Made by a program: the position numbers and the translations under genes. This document shows positions 1-43,794 of a stretch of 64,000 nt of DNA, in pieces. The DNA comes from Reticulitermes speratus (lineage: Eukaryota; Arthropoda; Insecta; Blattodea; Rhinotermitidae). The stretch is from the NCBI GenBank assembly GCA_021186555.1, contig JAJKFL010000042.1:25605521-25669520 (forward strand), written 5' to 3'. Under the pieces are notes generated by a model. That model made no database searches and had not been told where the DNA came from. It saw only the letters and a program-made list of their open reading frames with translations. Within the stretch, counting starts at the first letter, position 1. Each line of letters begins with the position of its first letter.

Positions 1-3000
1 GAAGAAATTGATGTTGGGGTGTGCAATAGCAGCAGTCAAACTCAGCTTTCACCTCAAGATTTGGACCAGCAGCCCATAAGAATAAAGAAACGTACTATTA
101 GAAGTGATGATTTTTTATGGATATAAGAGAAAGCTATATATTAGCTGAAAAATAAAAATTTAACTCTTAACTATCTTTCACCAAAACATAAGAGGCCTAA
201 AAGTTAAGCATGATGAACTGATTTGTTCTTTAATTAGCCATAAAGTTACTCCTCACCTTATCTGTTTGTCAGAGCATTACTTAACGGAACAAAATTTAAT
301 AACAATTAACCCAGAAAATTATAATCTATCTTCCAACTTCTCACACACTAACTATAATGGCACTAGGTTTGACTTGCAACACAGCTTACTTGATGTTTCA
401 CAGTTTTGTATAGAGAAGAATTTTGAAATCTGTGCAGTTCAAATCGACCTTGGAAATTATTATGTTATAGTAGTATGTATCTACAGATCACCCTCTGGAA
501 ATTTTTATAATTTTTTAAATCAATTGGACTTAACCCTAAAACACTTGTATAAACCTAGAACAGAATTTATTATATGTGATGACTTAAATGTTAATTTCTT
601 AATAGATACTGATTTTAAACTCCAATTATCATTACTCTTTCAAACTTATAATTTGTTTTGCATTGTAGAGTTCCCCACTAGATTTAACAAAAACTCAGGC
701 TCAGCTATAGGTAACATTTATATAGATAATTCTATGGTTAACTCTTTTGAAGTATCACCATTAATTAATGGGCTTTCAGACCACGATGCACAACATTTAA
801 TTTTAAGGAATGTATTTGTTATAAATAAGGGTAGTAAATCAACAAGTAGAATAAGATTAATAACAAAGGACTCATTAACAAATTTTATTGACTTGTTGAA
901 AAATGAATCTTAGTATGACGTATTGTCTGAGAATGATGTTACCAAAAGCTTCAATTCATTTTTAAATTCCTTTTTAATACACTTTGAATCTTGTTTCCCC
1001 ATGTGACATGTAACATCTATAGTAAAAAATAGCTGCTGGTTGATGAAGGGGATAAGATTATCTTGTAAACGGAAAGAGAGTCACCATATTGTACGCAGAC
1101 ATAGTAACTGCCCCATAATAAAAACATATTATACTCAGTACTGTATTATAGTAAGAAAAGTTATCAGAAAAGCAAAACAAAATTATTGTAACAATTTGCT
1201 ATCGGCTGAAAACAAATAAAAAACTATATGGAGAATTATAAAGAATGAATCAGGAAAAGTGAATAATAATAATTATACACCCTCATTATTCAAATTAGAC
1301 AAGACAAATATTCAAATAGATCATGTAGCTGAAGCCTTTAACCAATACATTGAAGCCTAGTGGATAGACTGAATATGGATAATGTTAACATTGACTCTGT
1401 TCTTACATTCTTTAGGAACTTGTTTGCAGATAGTTTTTCTGAGATGATAATTATCCCTATACTGAAGCTGAAATAATTTGTACAATTGCCTCTTTAAAGA
1501 ATGGCATATCAAACAAAATTCTAAAACTATATGGAGATTACCTTGGTAAACTTCTTGCATATATTTTCAATAAATCACTAACTGTAGGTAAATTTCTGGA
1601 TCGTCTAAAATACTCTGTAGTAAACCCTATATTTAAGAAAGGTGAAAAGTCTCAGTTAACTACAGACCAATTTCCTTACTTACTGAATTTTCCAAGATCT
1701 TTGAAGTACTGATATTTCGAAGTCTTAACATTTACAAAACCATAATATACTTGTTTCTGATCAGGATGGATTTTGAAAGGGTGTATCAACAGATGCTACA
1801 TATAAATTAACAGAAACTATATTCAATGCTTGGAATATGAAAAGATATGTAACAGGTGTTTTCTGTGACCTTCCAAACGCTTTTGATTGTGTAAACCATG
1901 AACTTCTGTTACACAAACTACAATATTATGGTGTTAGGGGTACAATTTTAGATTGGTTTAAATCCTATTTATTTAACAGGAAACAAAGAGTGGAAATAAA
2001 GTTCTCACATACTTGTAACTACTGTTGAAGATGGGAAACTGTTAGATATGGGGTTCCACAGGGCTCAGTTTTGGGTCCGCTGTTTAATATATACAGCAGT
2101 GATTTTCCAGGTTCAGTTGATATAGACTCTGATGTTATAATGTTTGCTGACGACACCAGTATACTTATTTCTAATAGTGATTATGATGAACTTAATCAAA
2201 AGTTTCTGTTTTAACTCATGTATCCAAATGGTTTCAGACAAATCGGTTAGTATTAAATGCAGAAAAAACAAACTTAGTCAAATTTACACCCACTAGATTT
2301 TCCCAATGTCCAATAAACTTAATCTATCCTGACCAAACTCTTGTTGAAACAAATACTATAAAATTTCTAGGTTTACAATTAGGTAGTTAACTTAACGTGG
2401 AAGAATCATATAAACTATTTACTATATAAGTTGAGCACATGTTTTGTAATGAAAAGATTTTCTCAAATTCTAAATATAGAGACACTGAGGATCGTATACT
2501 TTGCTCATTTTAACTCTTTGATAAAATATGGTATAATATTTTGGGGCAATTCAACTACTATGCATAAGGTATTCTTAATTCAAAAAAAGATAGTAAGAAT
2601 TGTGTTGGGAATAGGTTCAAGGTGCTCATATAGAAATTGGCTTAAAAAACTTGAAATATTACCAGTCCCAAGTCTATATAATTTCTCCTTGATGATGTTT
2701 GTTGTTAACAATCTGGATGAATTTCAAACAAATTCTTATATGCATGGTATTAATACAAGATGCAAAATTCAATTACACATACCCTCAGTAAGGCTTTCTT
2801 CCATTCAAAAAGGTGTTACTTATTCCTCTATAAAGATATTTAACAGTCTACCTTCAAATATATTGAAACTCCAAAATGATAAATTGATTTTTAAGTCAGC
2901 TTTGAGAAGGTATCTTCTTACTCATGCATTTTATTCTGTAGAAGAATTTTTATCACAAGAATGGAACATCATCTAGTTACACTTGAAATGTTTTGAACAT

Positions 3001-3060
3001 GTTATTCTGATAAATGATTTGAAGATCTCTTACTTCATAACCATATCCAAAATCAACCAT
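1..3060 (+). mobile_element. decayed non-LTR retrotransposon (LINE), jockey/CR1-like
   Basis: An endonuclease-reverse transcriptase element broken by stops and frameshifts. Positions 1-126 are open from the window edge and end at TAA; they may be the tail of ORF1. The APE-type endonuclease lies at about 266-913, with YRSPSG, a DDLN motif where GD(L/I)N is usual, and GLSDHDAQ near its end. The reverse transcriptase follows in pieces: FCDLPNAFDCVNHELLLHKL at about 1855, GVPQGSVLGPL at about 2050, and the catalytic FADDTS at about 2143. The C-terminal part (2431-2976) has IKYGIIFWGN and a final YSVEEFL. The layout is that of the jockey/CR1 group of LINEs; I cannot name the clade. No intact ORF remains, so this copy is dead. 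The 5' end is cut by the window edge. Confidence 0.9.
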
Positions 3061-4765
3061 TATACATCATATACTCAAAGTATTACATACTGTACTTGTA
3101 TTGTATTTTGTGAAACCTGTTGTTGATCAATTTGTGACTGATGACGAAGTTGTGTAATGCAATCAATATTAGCTTGACATGTTTCATATTCAACCGTCAT
3201 AGGATGGGTGTTGGATCCATGAAATGTATATGTATGTATGTACAGATATGGCACAAGGAGGACGCTTAGCTTCATCTTTTGGTAATTTAGGCTTATGCTG
3301 TAGAGGGTACAGATGTTATATACACTATATGGAAATATCTATATTCTATCTGATAAGACAGGCTGCATTCAAAGCAACTGACAACTAATAGATCAACTCT
3401 CAATTTGGTCTGGGATTGCCATCTGTCCCTAATGAAACTGGCTAACCAAAACAAGGTACAACTGAGGTGGGTGCCAAGACAAAGGGGAATTGAAGGGAAC
3501 AAGGTTGTTACTCAATTGAAAAGAACTGGACCTGAACATCTATTAACCCTTTGAAGTCCAGTTTTAACATAAATCCCTGTTGTGTCCACAGAGTACATTT
3601 GTTTCTTCTCAACCTTACAGTAAATAGCAATTATTACCACTTGGTCTTTGTCATGGAGGCACAGTGCATTCTGTTAGGCAAGAGCTGAATATTTGTATAT
3701 TACCTAGATGAGTTTGTGACTCCAAATTATGCCATGCCATATCTCAGGTGGTTAGTCACTGCTGTCACTGTGGAGGCTGAGCTCAGGTTTGATCTCAGGC
3801 CAGCCCATGTGAGATTTGTCGTGTGCAAAGTGGCACTGGGACAGGTCTTTCTCAAGTACTTCCATTTTCCCTTGTCAGTATCCTACCAGTGCCCTGTACT
3901 AATCAAAATACTGCACTTATCAGATGGACAAATGGTTGAAGCCTGGGAACTTTAAAACAAAGCAATGCTATTATCGATATTGAGGGTGCACTGGATAGAA
4001 AAGTATCTTCACTTTGCTCTTTGTTGTTTTTCTTGTATTAAAAAGTTACTAGGACTTGAACCAGCCTGTAGCTTTAGCTGAATATCCATTAGTAGGACTT
4101 CAACCAATCTGTGGAATCTTGGAAAGGGTTGCTAAAGGGTCTGTTAAGGACTAGATGAACAGAAATAATCTAAAATGCTGAGAATCCATACCTGGATAAA
4201 AAAAAAATTCAGAGGATTTCCTTCCTTGGGGAATGTTCAGTCAAGAGAACTAGGGCCAAACCGGAACCAGGTGATGCCAGTTACATGACCTTGACAGTCA
4301 CTTATTCAACCTGGGAATAGTAAATAAACCCATCTTGGAAAGGTGTCATAATAAAAGTTAAACAACCTCTCGTCCTATGTCATTGTGAGACTTTAGCTAA
4401 AGACTGTCAGCCATTAAAAAAGAAAGGTGATACAGGGGTCAGTAGTGTGTCCAAGCTGACATTTGAACCAGTAATTTCCTAATACAAGTCAGAAGCACTG
4501 CCACTTTTGCCAACTTGGTATTGTACCTCCCTGTAATTCCATCTGTTATAATGCTACATGCCTTGTATACAGACGAATGGAAAGTTGTTACTACCTAATA
4601 AAGAGTTTAGGTAAACCATTCATCAAAACTCAAAAGAAATTTATGCAGAAAATTAACACATGACCATCATTAATTGCAAACTACTTACTGGATATTTTAT
4701 ATATGATATTTATTAACTGCGATTGGGTTGTCACCTGGTGGCAGTGGTGAAAATTATAGTGCAAG
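3061..4765. other. unassigned AT-rich intergenic stretch
   Basis: No exon with recognisable protein similarity and no clear terminal repeats seen on either strand. The stretch 3720-3960 has an open frame without coiled coil, membrane or motif signal and reads like a dispersed repeat. The missing 5' exon(s) of YAE1 could lie here or left of the window, but I found no candidate. Confidence 0.4.
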
Positions 4766-4825
4766 ATTTGAGGTTCTCACAGCAGTACTGCTGAAGATTC
4801 AAACTGACTGGAATGTTATACGATA
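4766..4825 (+). repeat. dispersed repeat, family R1, copy 1
   Basis: A short motif, GAGGTTCTCACAGCAGTACT then GCTGAAGATTCA, recurs at 7479-7640 and 21368-21450 with few changes. It contains the small palindrome CAGCAGT(A/G)CTGCTG. Copies are far apart and in unrelated context, so it is an interspersed repeat of unknown class. Confidence 0.6.
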
Positions 4826-5291
4826 TTGACTGTTAAATAGTAGTGCTACCAGATGACACAGCATAATATGCAAGAAGACATGAGTGTTCAAAAATTGTAG
4901 TATTATTTTTCCACTTTATCATATTATTACACACTCTGACTGGCAGAGGAAACGTACGTCAACCAAAGAAAAGATAGAAAGACCAATACCCATTGAAGAC
5001 TGAACAAGTCCGTATGGCTTATACCCTGCTGCTGCTGATGATATTATTTTAACCATATTTCTATATCCATGCAATATAAATGCCAAAGAAATAAAACATA
5101 AATGACAGATGAAAATTACTGTCTCCTGGGATGTGACTGCATGTGCTTTCATTATTTCAACCTAACTGTAATTATTTAATCAAAGTACTGTACTGTAGAT
5201 GTCAAACAAAAGTTTAGAGACCAGTAACAATAAAAATAATTATAGTACATGAACACAATTTTACTGCATAAGTATTTTACTGGTGGTACTA

Positions 5292-5327
5292 GTGCAACAT
5301 GTTTTGAGTGAGAATATCTTCAGGCAC
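5292..5327 (-). ncRNA. hammerhead-ribozyme-like motif (degenerate)
   Basis: On the minus strand: stem I GTGC pairs with GCAC, core CTGAAGA is intact (position 7 is free to vary), stem III ACATGT is short and self-complementary, and the cleavage base is T. The GAAA box reads AAAA and stem II is weak, so activity is doubtful. Confidence 0.35.
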
Positions 5328-5530
5328 ATATTTGTAAAACTGGGTAAAAGATTAATAAAGACTGGGATGTGTGTTAACTGTAGTTTTGGAAGACGAAAGG
5401 GATTAGCAGCTTGTGTATGCAGAAATCTTGAGACAAGGCAAGTTATTCCTGTAATACAAGATAATGTTTATGAGCTTTTATATTACTAATTTTTCCTGAG
5501 ATTGTTCATGTTTTGTATTTACATATGGAT

Positions 5531-5580
5531 GTGTACCTGAAGATGATTCTTCTGAATTGAAACATGTCAAACCAGTACCT
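5531..5580 (+). ncRNA. hammerhead-ribozyme-like motif
   Basis: Core CTGAAGA at 5537, stem II GATTC/GAATT with a short loop, intact GAAAC box, stem III ACATGT and a GTC cleavage triplet. Stem I pairs poorly. This is the plus-strand arm of the fold-back at 5241-5625. Confidence 0.4.
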
Positions 5581-5625
5581 CCAGTGAAATCTTTACTTAG
5601 TAAAGTTTATTGTTATTAGTCACTA

Positions 5626-7478
5626 ACACAGTGGGTTGTAAATGTATAAAGTAAAATTTACAGGTGCAACAAAATTATTCAGGCCATTAACTGTGCCTGC
5701 TTAGCTATGTACATAAGGCAGATCCAGATGACAAATCCCAGACACTAGAACACACACACACAATTCCTCATACTTGGGTTGTTGAAATCCTAGTAGGAAA
5801 ACATTTTATGCTAAATAATACTTCCAGTTTTGTACTTACGTAAATGTTTGATCAAGAAAAAGTGCCCACCACCATGCTACAACCACTCTGAATTACAATA
5901 CTTCATATAGGTTTCTTTACAGTACAAAGTGAGGTTGTAAATAGAAGAAAATGATTTGGAGAGCCTAGCACTGAGGCTTACTTCCCTGGTGCATGGATCT
6001 GACTGGTTGGGTTGGCTGCTGACAGCAGAATGCATTCACATCTCTCTCTGTCTGTCTCTGAGATTATTCATTGCATTTAAAACCAGCAGGTTAAATCAAT
6101 TCTTGTATTTGCAGTCCATCTTTGAACCATATGGTGCATGAACAGTAAGTGAAAATGTTTCCTCTCAAGTTCATTTCCAGCTATACAATTACTGGACCTT
6201 TAAGGAAACTTGTAAATTAATTCTTGTCTGTGTATCAGAAAGTTGGATACATAAGCATGTGCCCACAGAATTTTTTTCATTTTTTAAAAGTGAACATTCA
6301 TTGAATACTTGGTCATAAGGGACATTAGTTTATTCAACTAAGAAACTGAAAAATTTTTTTTTTTTAAATTATCACCTAAACTTTATTTTAAAAATGAGGC
6401 ACAAAATACCAAATTTTGAGACATTTGGGTGTGCCTGGGCACACACATGGTTATACATGACACATTAATATAGAGATTAATATTGGCAGAAGGATGAGTG
6501 TGTACATTAGAGTATAAACATAAAGTATCTTACAACCCACAAAATTTTTTGTGGTAAACTATATAGAAGACATAGGTGGGTCCATTATTTTCACAGCATG
6601 ACACATGTTGCAGATGGAGAAAACTGCCTCCAGATATGGAGGATTGTTACATATATAATAAATGAGCAGTTGTGGACAGCAAACAAGGAGCAATCCTCCA
6701 GCTATGGGGATGGGCTGGGCCCTAAGTATTCCTCAGTATAAGAAAACCAGCATGTTATGAAATGCTATATATAGGTCTTGGACAATTTTTTGGAAAATAC
6801 CACTATATTTCAAAGTAAATGTTGGGAAAGAAGATGTTTTCAGACTGATAGTTGAGAATATGAGTTCACCTCAAGCTCGTAATGGTAATGGGGTTATGGC
6901 AGTAAACTGTTCCACACTAAACATTTAGTTCTCAAAAGCAGTGTTCCAAACTTGCATTATAAACCTTTTTGGACTGATGGGAAGGCACACAAATCACAAT
7001 AACATCTTGATAGAAAGTGCTGTTCTAGTATATTTTATGTCCAATCTTTTAGAAGCTAGTTGTTACACTAACCACCATCTTGTGGTTGCAGATAGGAGAG
7101 ACTACCAGTAAGTAAACAGGTTCTCACGTTTGGTGTGGACATATTCAAGGTCAAAAAGCTAAATAATGTGGAAGTCAAAGAACTGTATTTGGTTAAAATC
7201 TCAAACAGATACATAGCTTTAGAAAACTTGGATAATGTGGACATGAATAGGACTTGGAAAAGTATTAGAATATTACAACTTATACCAAAGACAGCCTTGG
7301 ATATTATGATTTAAAGCACCATAAATCATGATTTGACAAAGAATACTCAAAACATGGCCTAAATAATTTAAGCATTTTAAGATATTATTTTGTCTGTGAA
7401 TTTTGGGTCATGTATTAAGCCACACCACACATTAATCTTTGGGCTGTCATGAATGTGCTCCACAACAGCATGTGGACT
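5626..7478. other. unassigned intergenic stretch
   Basis: AT-rich sequence. I see no splice-flanked coding segment, RNA gene or paired terminal repeats. Short ORFs such as 5956-6141 lack motifs. Confidence 0.4.
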
Positions 7479-7640
7479 GCAATATTTGAAGTTCTCATAG
7501 CAGTGCTGCTGAAGATTCATGTCTCCTAGGATATTATGCTGTGTCATTAAGTTAAAGTTTCTGACACTTCAAAAGATCATAGTGCCTTCATCTTCAGGGT
7601 CAAGCAGTCCAAGAAGAAATGTGAACATGGGTTGTTGGAC
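7479..7640 (+). repeat. dispersed repeat, family R1, copy 2
   Basis: Shares GAAGTTCTCATAGCAGTGCT then GCTGAAGATTCA with 4766 and 21368, and continues with a CTTCATCTTCAG segment also present near 21420. A related AGTCCAAGAAGAA segment occurs near 63047. Confidence 0.6.
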
Positions 7641-8799
7641 CCCAAAATTCACATGTTGTGGTGATTGGTTTTCCCACTGACATGGGAAGTTGCTTTGTCC
7701 ACAAACAATGTCCATGCAAGGAAACCTTTGTCATGACCAATACATCTTAGAATGTCACTGGCAAAATTTCATGTTTTGGCCAGTCATTCAGTTTAATAAC
7801 TGCCCCATTTGCACTTCGTGTGCTTAAGGCTTTAAATGTTTGTGCAGAACCGTATACATTGTTGTAGACAAATTCAATTTGTGCAAAGTACAAAGGATGA
7901 CTCCTTGAGGCATATGTAGGGAGTTTCACTCTATACAGTGCACACTTTCTTTCAGGCTAGAAGGCTGTCCAGCTTCTTTCCTCTGCAACACAATGCCTGT
8001 CACAAGAAGCTTCCTCATCCACTTTATGATGGTTGGTTTCAAAGGCACAGTCTTACCATAAATGGCAGTACTTTCTTTGCACTTTTATCTCTCATTCTGA
8101 CTCCAGAAGCCACACAAGACCTTCAGCCTTATCTTGCATGATCACCATTTTGGGTTGTGATTGACTGAAGTGCCATCACATTGCTCATAGTTTTTACATG
8201 AGGTGGATACAAGTTTTATACTCAAAGGTACAAAATGCAGCAAACTGTGTCATTCTATTTTAAGCAATTTAGTAGGTATTCTAGAAACACTGCAAGTATC
8301 ACGGATTCCCCAGACAGGGACATACCAAACATGACACTAGTACAGTGAGTCAGACATAAACCTCTACAAGAACTTTTTTTATCCCTTTAAAGACAAAACG
8401 TGTTTTATATAAGGACTCAGTGCATACCGCGCAGTAAACACTCTCTACCTCAGTTATACAAAACAAATCTGTTAATGTGGCATAAGACAAAAGTCACTGT
8501 TTGTTCTGAGATCTGTACAAAACCCATGCACGCAATGTGCGCACCTTGTAGAATTTTTGCAAGGTAAACCTGGTGGTATGTAAAGTAACAGCTAGGCTTT
8601 AAAAGGTTACGCATCTTTTTAACACTGATTTCTATTATTAAAATTACAAAGTGTCATTTCAGGAATGAAGTATGTGAAGCACTGATCTCATTACCTCTTA
8701 CAATGTCATATTTATACAATAGCAAATACAAATAAACACAAAGAATTTTGCATAGCAGAGGAAAAGTCTTTTGAAATAACAAGTCTCTGATAATTTCAG
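7641..8799. other. unassigned; intron or 5' flank of YAE1
   Basis: No upstream YAE1 exon ending in phase 0 was found here. A TATA-like TATATAAGG near 8407 followed by a short ORF (ATG near 8475) and a good donor at about 8561 was considered, but its phase does not fit the next exon. Confidence 0.35.
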
Positions 8800-8921
8800 G
8801 CTGGTTTTCGAGATGGTGCAGCAGCTGGAAAGGATGCAGTTTTCCAGAAGGGTTTTGACGTGGGATATGCTGAAGGATATCAAGCTGCATCATCATTGGG
8901 CTATTTAAAGGGAGTCATAAG
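8800..8921 (+). CDS. YAE1: YAE1 exon with the Gx3 signature
   Basis: 122 nt between tttcag and gtgagc; enters in phase 0 and leaves in phase 2. Forty codons carry the whole recognisable Yae1 glycine repeat. Only this frame is open through the exon with the family signature. Confidence 0.85.
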
Positions 8922-11123
8922 GTGAGCAGAGCACAAGGCTTGCAAAACAAGGAGATTCAAATACAGTAGAACCCAGTTAAGAAGTCCCCGCATAAGAAGT
9001 TTTCCCCTGTAAGAAGTCTGGTTTTTAAAGTCCCGAAATCCTATTGCTTTTAATAAACTTTCCCTCTTAATAAGTCTTCCCACTTAATGAGTCCCTAATC
9101 CTCTGGTCCCTTGAAAGACTTCTTAAAAGGGTTCTACTGTATAAATGACAAAGCAAATTAACAGTAAATGAGAACATTGGTGCAAATTCTTATGGCATAT
9201 GTTGTGGAATAAGTAACAGCCTGTGGTATTTATGATATTTGTAAAGTGTCAACAGGTGAAGCTGTTGGGTAAGTATATGGCTTATATTTATGACATATTT
9301 GATTTTGAATATCAGATGATTTACCCTTTTTTATTTTCCTCTTCTGTATTTCATAATGCTGTATCAGTAACATGTATTATGAAGCATCAAAATAAATATG
9401 ACTGGGTTGTTGAGTGATTTTGAATGGATGTGAAAGAAACCGCCTCCATATACCATATCTGTTTTTCACATTCTGACAGCCTGCAAACTTGTACAGCTAT
9501 AGTCTACTGACTTACAGCTTTCATGCTGATTCAGTATTGATATTCATCCTCTTTTTGGGTGTTGAGATTGTGGAATTTGGTTGTTCTGCCGATGTTAGTA
9601 CCTCTAAAACTACAGCAAAATCATCCACTTCCACACAGTGCCAATATCCAGGAACAAGATCGATATCAAACGTACTTTTAAGCGAGTCATAAATTCAGTA
9701 GTTTTGTTGAAGCACAGAATTGAGCTTTGTAATGTATTACAGTGAACAACTAAGCAGACTGAAGGCAGATGTTTAGATGAACCATACTTCAATGCCACTA
9801 TCGTATGTACTTTCACTTCAGTAACAACATGTCGTTTTCACATTTCCTTCCTAACCAGCACTGATCCTGTTATGTGAAACTTTCCCACTCTTACTGTCAT
9901 CCATGGCAGTATATTTTCCCCATGATGTGTTATAAGAACACAGTATGAAAACACACTTTGTCAAACACTACGTCACTGCGTTCCACTTTATAACTGCACA
10001 GAAGCAGTTCACAACACAACTATGTCAGTTATGTCAATTACTACTTATATGCAGTTCTCATACTGCACGTGTAGGAGGAATTTTCTGACCATTATCACTA
10101 TTGCAGGAAAGCAAAAATTTCAAGATGGGGATGCATGATACACAAGTACCAGATACTGTCATATTGTGGTCTTAAGGGCTGTGATATTGTGGAGTTTGGT
10201 ACATGGTTATCAGTCTCAATGCCACCATCTCCTTGCACATAGGCCAGTTTCCTTTGGGTCTTCTAACATGCTGACTGGAGCAAATACCATGCCATAAAAT
10301 ATTAAGAGTTCAGCTAAATGGTATCCATGCCAACCTTCAAGACAGCACTGAAGATGGAGGCAGTATGTTCTTCCAAAACACTGATAAGCACTTACACACT
10401 ACACTGGACTGTAACACAGAACATCAAAACATGCATTCCACAGCCACAAAAACCTCACATGTAATCTTCTTCTTCTTTAGCACTCCAGCCCTTGGCCTTG
10501 GCTTCCTCCATGACATATGCCCATACTGTTCTGTCCAAAGCTCTTGTTCTCCATCCTTTTACAGCGATATTCCTCAAATCCAACTTGACATCATCAATCC
10601 ACCTTAATCTAGGTCTTCCTTTTTTCTCCCTCCTCCTGGTTTGCCTTCGTGTAACTTCTTTAGTGTCCTTTCACCATCCATTCTCATGACATGCCCAAGC
10701 CATTCCAATCTATGTACTTTAACAACAGTTACAGTATCTGGAGATTTAAATTTATTAAAATTTCTTGATTCACTTTTATTCTGCAGGAACCATAACCCCA
10801 TGTAAAATTGGATACATATTTAAATGCTAGAAGACAAATTAAATAATATTTTTTTTTACAGCACAGTTTTTCACCATACTGAGGTAGACAGTGAATCTGC
10901 AGCCATCTCATTAAAGACCACTTTAGAGAAAACATCAATAGGCATGTGTCAGCTGTGTCAGACAGAACCTACCAACCTTCAAGAAAACAAGGAACTCTCC
11001 ACTATAAAACCATTGTCTGATATTATTGCTAATCAAAGAGATTATGTAAATAATGCACTAGAAAGGATAAAACAGGATAATTTCCAGTTGTTAAATGAGT
11101 GGAGTATGGCACTGAAGAAATAA
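8800..11123 (+). CDS. YAE1: YAE1 domain-containing protein, 3' two exons
   Basis: YAE1 works with LTO1 as the adaptor that brings the cytosolic iron-sulfur assembly machinery to the ABC protein ABCE1/Rli1, which acts in ribosome recycling. What is seen: exon 8800-8921 encodes the glycine-spaced Yae1 signature, GFRDGAAAGK then FQKGFDVGYAEG then LGYLKG, the 'deca-GX3' pattern of the Yae1_N family. It ends in phase 2 at a consensus donor gtgagc. It joins exon 10862-11123, preceded by a T-rich tract and acag, giving 86 more residues that are hydrophilic and helical and end NEWSMALKK. The entry phase is 0, so at least one earlier exon with the start codon is missing, and none was found in the first 8.8 kb. 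LTO1 has a similar glycine repeat, but its spacing differs. The gene converges with Rpt2. Confidence 0.82.
8964..9139. mobile_element. Tigger/pogo-type MITE, copy 1
   Basis: 176 bp with terminal inverted repeats CAGTAGAACCC and GGGTTCTACTG, flanked by the TA duplication typical of Tc1/mariner/pogo insertions. The interior is rich in an AAGAAGT motif. A near-identical copy lies at 19886-20060. It has no coding capacity. It sits in the YAE1 intron 42 nt after the donor. Confidence 0.88.
9142..10449. other. YAE1 intron, no feature recognised
   Basis: No splice-flanked coding segment or paired terminal repeats seen. Short ORFs (for example 9223-9417) lack motifs. Confidence 0.4.
10450..10790 (-). 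mobile_element. RTE-type LINE 3' fragment
   Basis: On the minus strand, RLEWLGHVMRMDGERT then KKLHEGKPGGGRKK match the C-terminal tail usual in RTE-clade reverse transcriptases (x-W-x-GHV-x-RM ... G(R/K)P-G-RR). The frame breaks after about 60 residues. A 5'-truncated, dead copy, antisense within the YAE1 intron. Confidence 0.75.
10862..11123 (+). CDS. YAE1: YAE1 terminal coding exon
   Basis: Begins after a (T)8-acag acceptor and completes the split serine codon. 86 residues then TAA. The N-terminal part has CQLC, the end is a hydrophilic helix. This part of the family is poorly conserved, so the call rests on phase and position. Confidence 0.75.
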
Positions 11124-11268
11124 ATGTATGTGAAGACTGATTAGTGACTCAATGAATATGGAAAATGTGCATTTAATATGACAGGAATAATTGCAACATT
11201 TGAGATGTCACCAGTGGATTATGGACAAAAAGTGTGGTTTGAAATACATTCATCAACAAAACCAAATC

Positions 11269-11280
11269 AATAAATTTATT
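11269..11280. terminator. shared palindromic poly(A) signal of YAE1 and Rpt2
   Basis: AATAAATTTATT is a perfect palindrome, so it presents AATAAA on both strands. It lies 146 nt past the YAE1 stop (plus) and 134 nt past the Rpt2 stop (minus), both normal 3' UTR distances. An AATAAA also overlaps the YAE1 stop codon and is too early to be a likely signal. Confidence 0.65.
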
Positions 11281-11413
11281 AACATTATTTCTGAATGCTG
11301 AGTTACGGGAATTAGAGTGAATGAAGCTCATGACAAATTTATATATTTTATGAATTTTTTCCCTCAAAATGAAAATACACAACTTTCAAAACTGAAGAAC
11401 CTTTCTCTACATT

Positions 11414-42512
<31,099 letters not shown>

Positions 42513-43200
42513 ATTAACCTCACAACACCTCCAAAATACGCAACTTCACGATCCACGGTCTCCCCCAAACCCACAAGCACAGATCGCCAGCCACAACCTA
42601 CCAATCGAGCTCTTCACAGATACAAATGAACTGTCTCACCACAGACAACTTGTTTCCCACGCTCACGGATTACAGACTCGTCACGGTAGATCTTACGAGA
42701 GAGTTCTTAGCGGTAGCCCGTGGTTATGTAGTAGAGTCATTTCATCATTCTGTAGCGATAATCTGTGTTCTGTAGTGTCTTATGATGGGGACGTAGATCT
42801 TGCAAACGAGTTCTCTTCTCGTCATTTGTTAATGTCGGCAAGTTCGAGGCTCAATTATTCCTTTTATGCACTCTGCGCGAATTGATGTTCTCACAGCGTT
42901 AAATATGACAAATACTGTCACCAACAGGTGCTGTCAGGTTTTTTGATAGAAAGTTGTCACGCCCTATTGAAACTATGACTTTAAAAAATCGCAGTTATTT
43001 GTTACATTTCCTTTTACTTGGCTACACCATTTAAAGTGTGTTGAACGCAGAAAATAATTTTTGTAATTTCAAATGTTCATTTCTTACTCCCTTGGACTCC
43101 GCCGACCGTCAACACGGCATTAATCAACGCCGTCCCCCTCAGCAGTACTTAATACAATCTTATAGGATATTTACCTACTGGCGCCTAGCGGAAGTCGCAG
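42513..43200 (-). promoter_or_regulatory. presumed Rpt2 5' UTR and promoter
   Basis: More CpG than the introns around it, no TATA box. An ETS/GABP-like GCGGAAGT lies at about 43188. Transcription start not visible. A good plus-strand donor, GTCGCAG/gtgagt, at about 43200 could mean a divergent non-coding transcript. Confidence 0.45.
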
Positions 43201-43794
43201 GTGAGTGGTTATTTGTGTGGGTGTGTGGTGACAATTCGGATACCGTAGACATTTCGAGCTTTTATCGTGTCCTGCTTTGGCCAGTGAAGGATGCCAGTTA
43301 ATATGGCTGCTGTATGCAGGGACTTTTTGTGTGTCAGATACAGTACAAACCTATACCAGTTTATGATCAGTTGTACTGAAATTATTAGTTGATTTGGTGA
43401 CCAAATAGTATAAAGTTTTAAGACAAGTTTCTACGTAAATATGGCGGGTAATAACGTGTTTTAACAAACAGATATCCGGAAAATTGTGGAACATGACAGG
43501 AAATTGTGAAGTCATTTCAAAACCCAGTAATATACATTCGAAACGTCAGCTTACAATTATCCAGTCTTGCTACAAGCACTTGCAATGTATTTACAGCAGC
43601 TCCATATAGAAGCAGGCACCATTCACTGTTACACCCCCTCGCCACGGTGAGGCACAGGACCTGGAGGGGGGATATGAAACCCTGCGTCATGCACAGGATG
43701 TCATATCCACATCCGAGACACTAGTCCAGATAGGGATGTGATGCTATCTGGAATTCGTGTTTTCGAGCGAAATATCATAGTGATGGAACACAGA

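Larger units (their letters stand above)
5241..5625. repeat. fold-back repeat pair with hammerhead-like motifs, copy 1
   Basis: Two homologous segments lie in inverted orientation. The left arm (5241-5327, read on minus) and the right arm (5531-5625, plus) share the order CTGAAGAT, AAACATGT, then AGTACC(A/T)CCAGT(A/G)AAAT and AGTAAA. Each arm holds one hammerhead-like motif, pointing outwards. The roughly 200 bp between them have an open frame (5283-5489) with no recognisable similarity. Inverted, ribozyme-bearing ends are known for Penelope-like retroelements; no Penelope reverse transcriptase is visible here, so assignment to that group is inference. Confidence 0.55.

Noticed and set aside
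5283..5489. A 68-codon ORF with several cysteines.
   Set aside because: Sits between the arms of a fold-back repeat and overlaps one arm; no recognisable domain.
8475..8561. Candidate first exon of YAE1 with upstream TATA-like box.
   Set aside because: It ends in phase 2, but the YAE1 exon at 8800 must be entered in phase 0.
43038..43301. An 87-codon plus-strand ORF with a good donor at about 43200.
   Set aside because: No acceptor partner or protein motif; at most the first exon of a non-coding divergent transcript.
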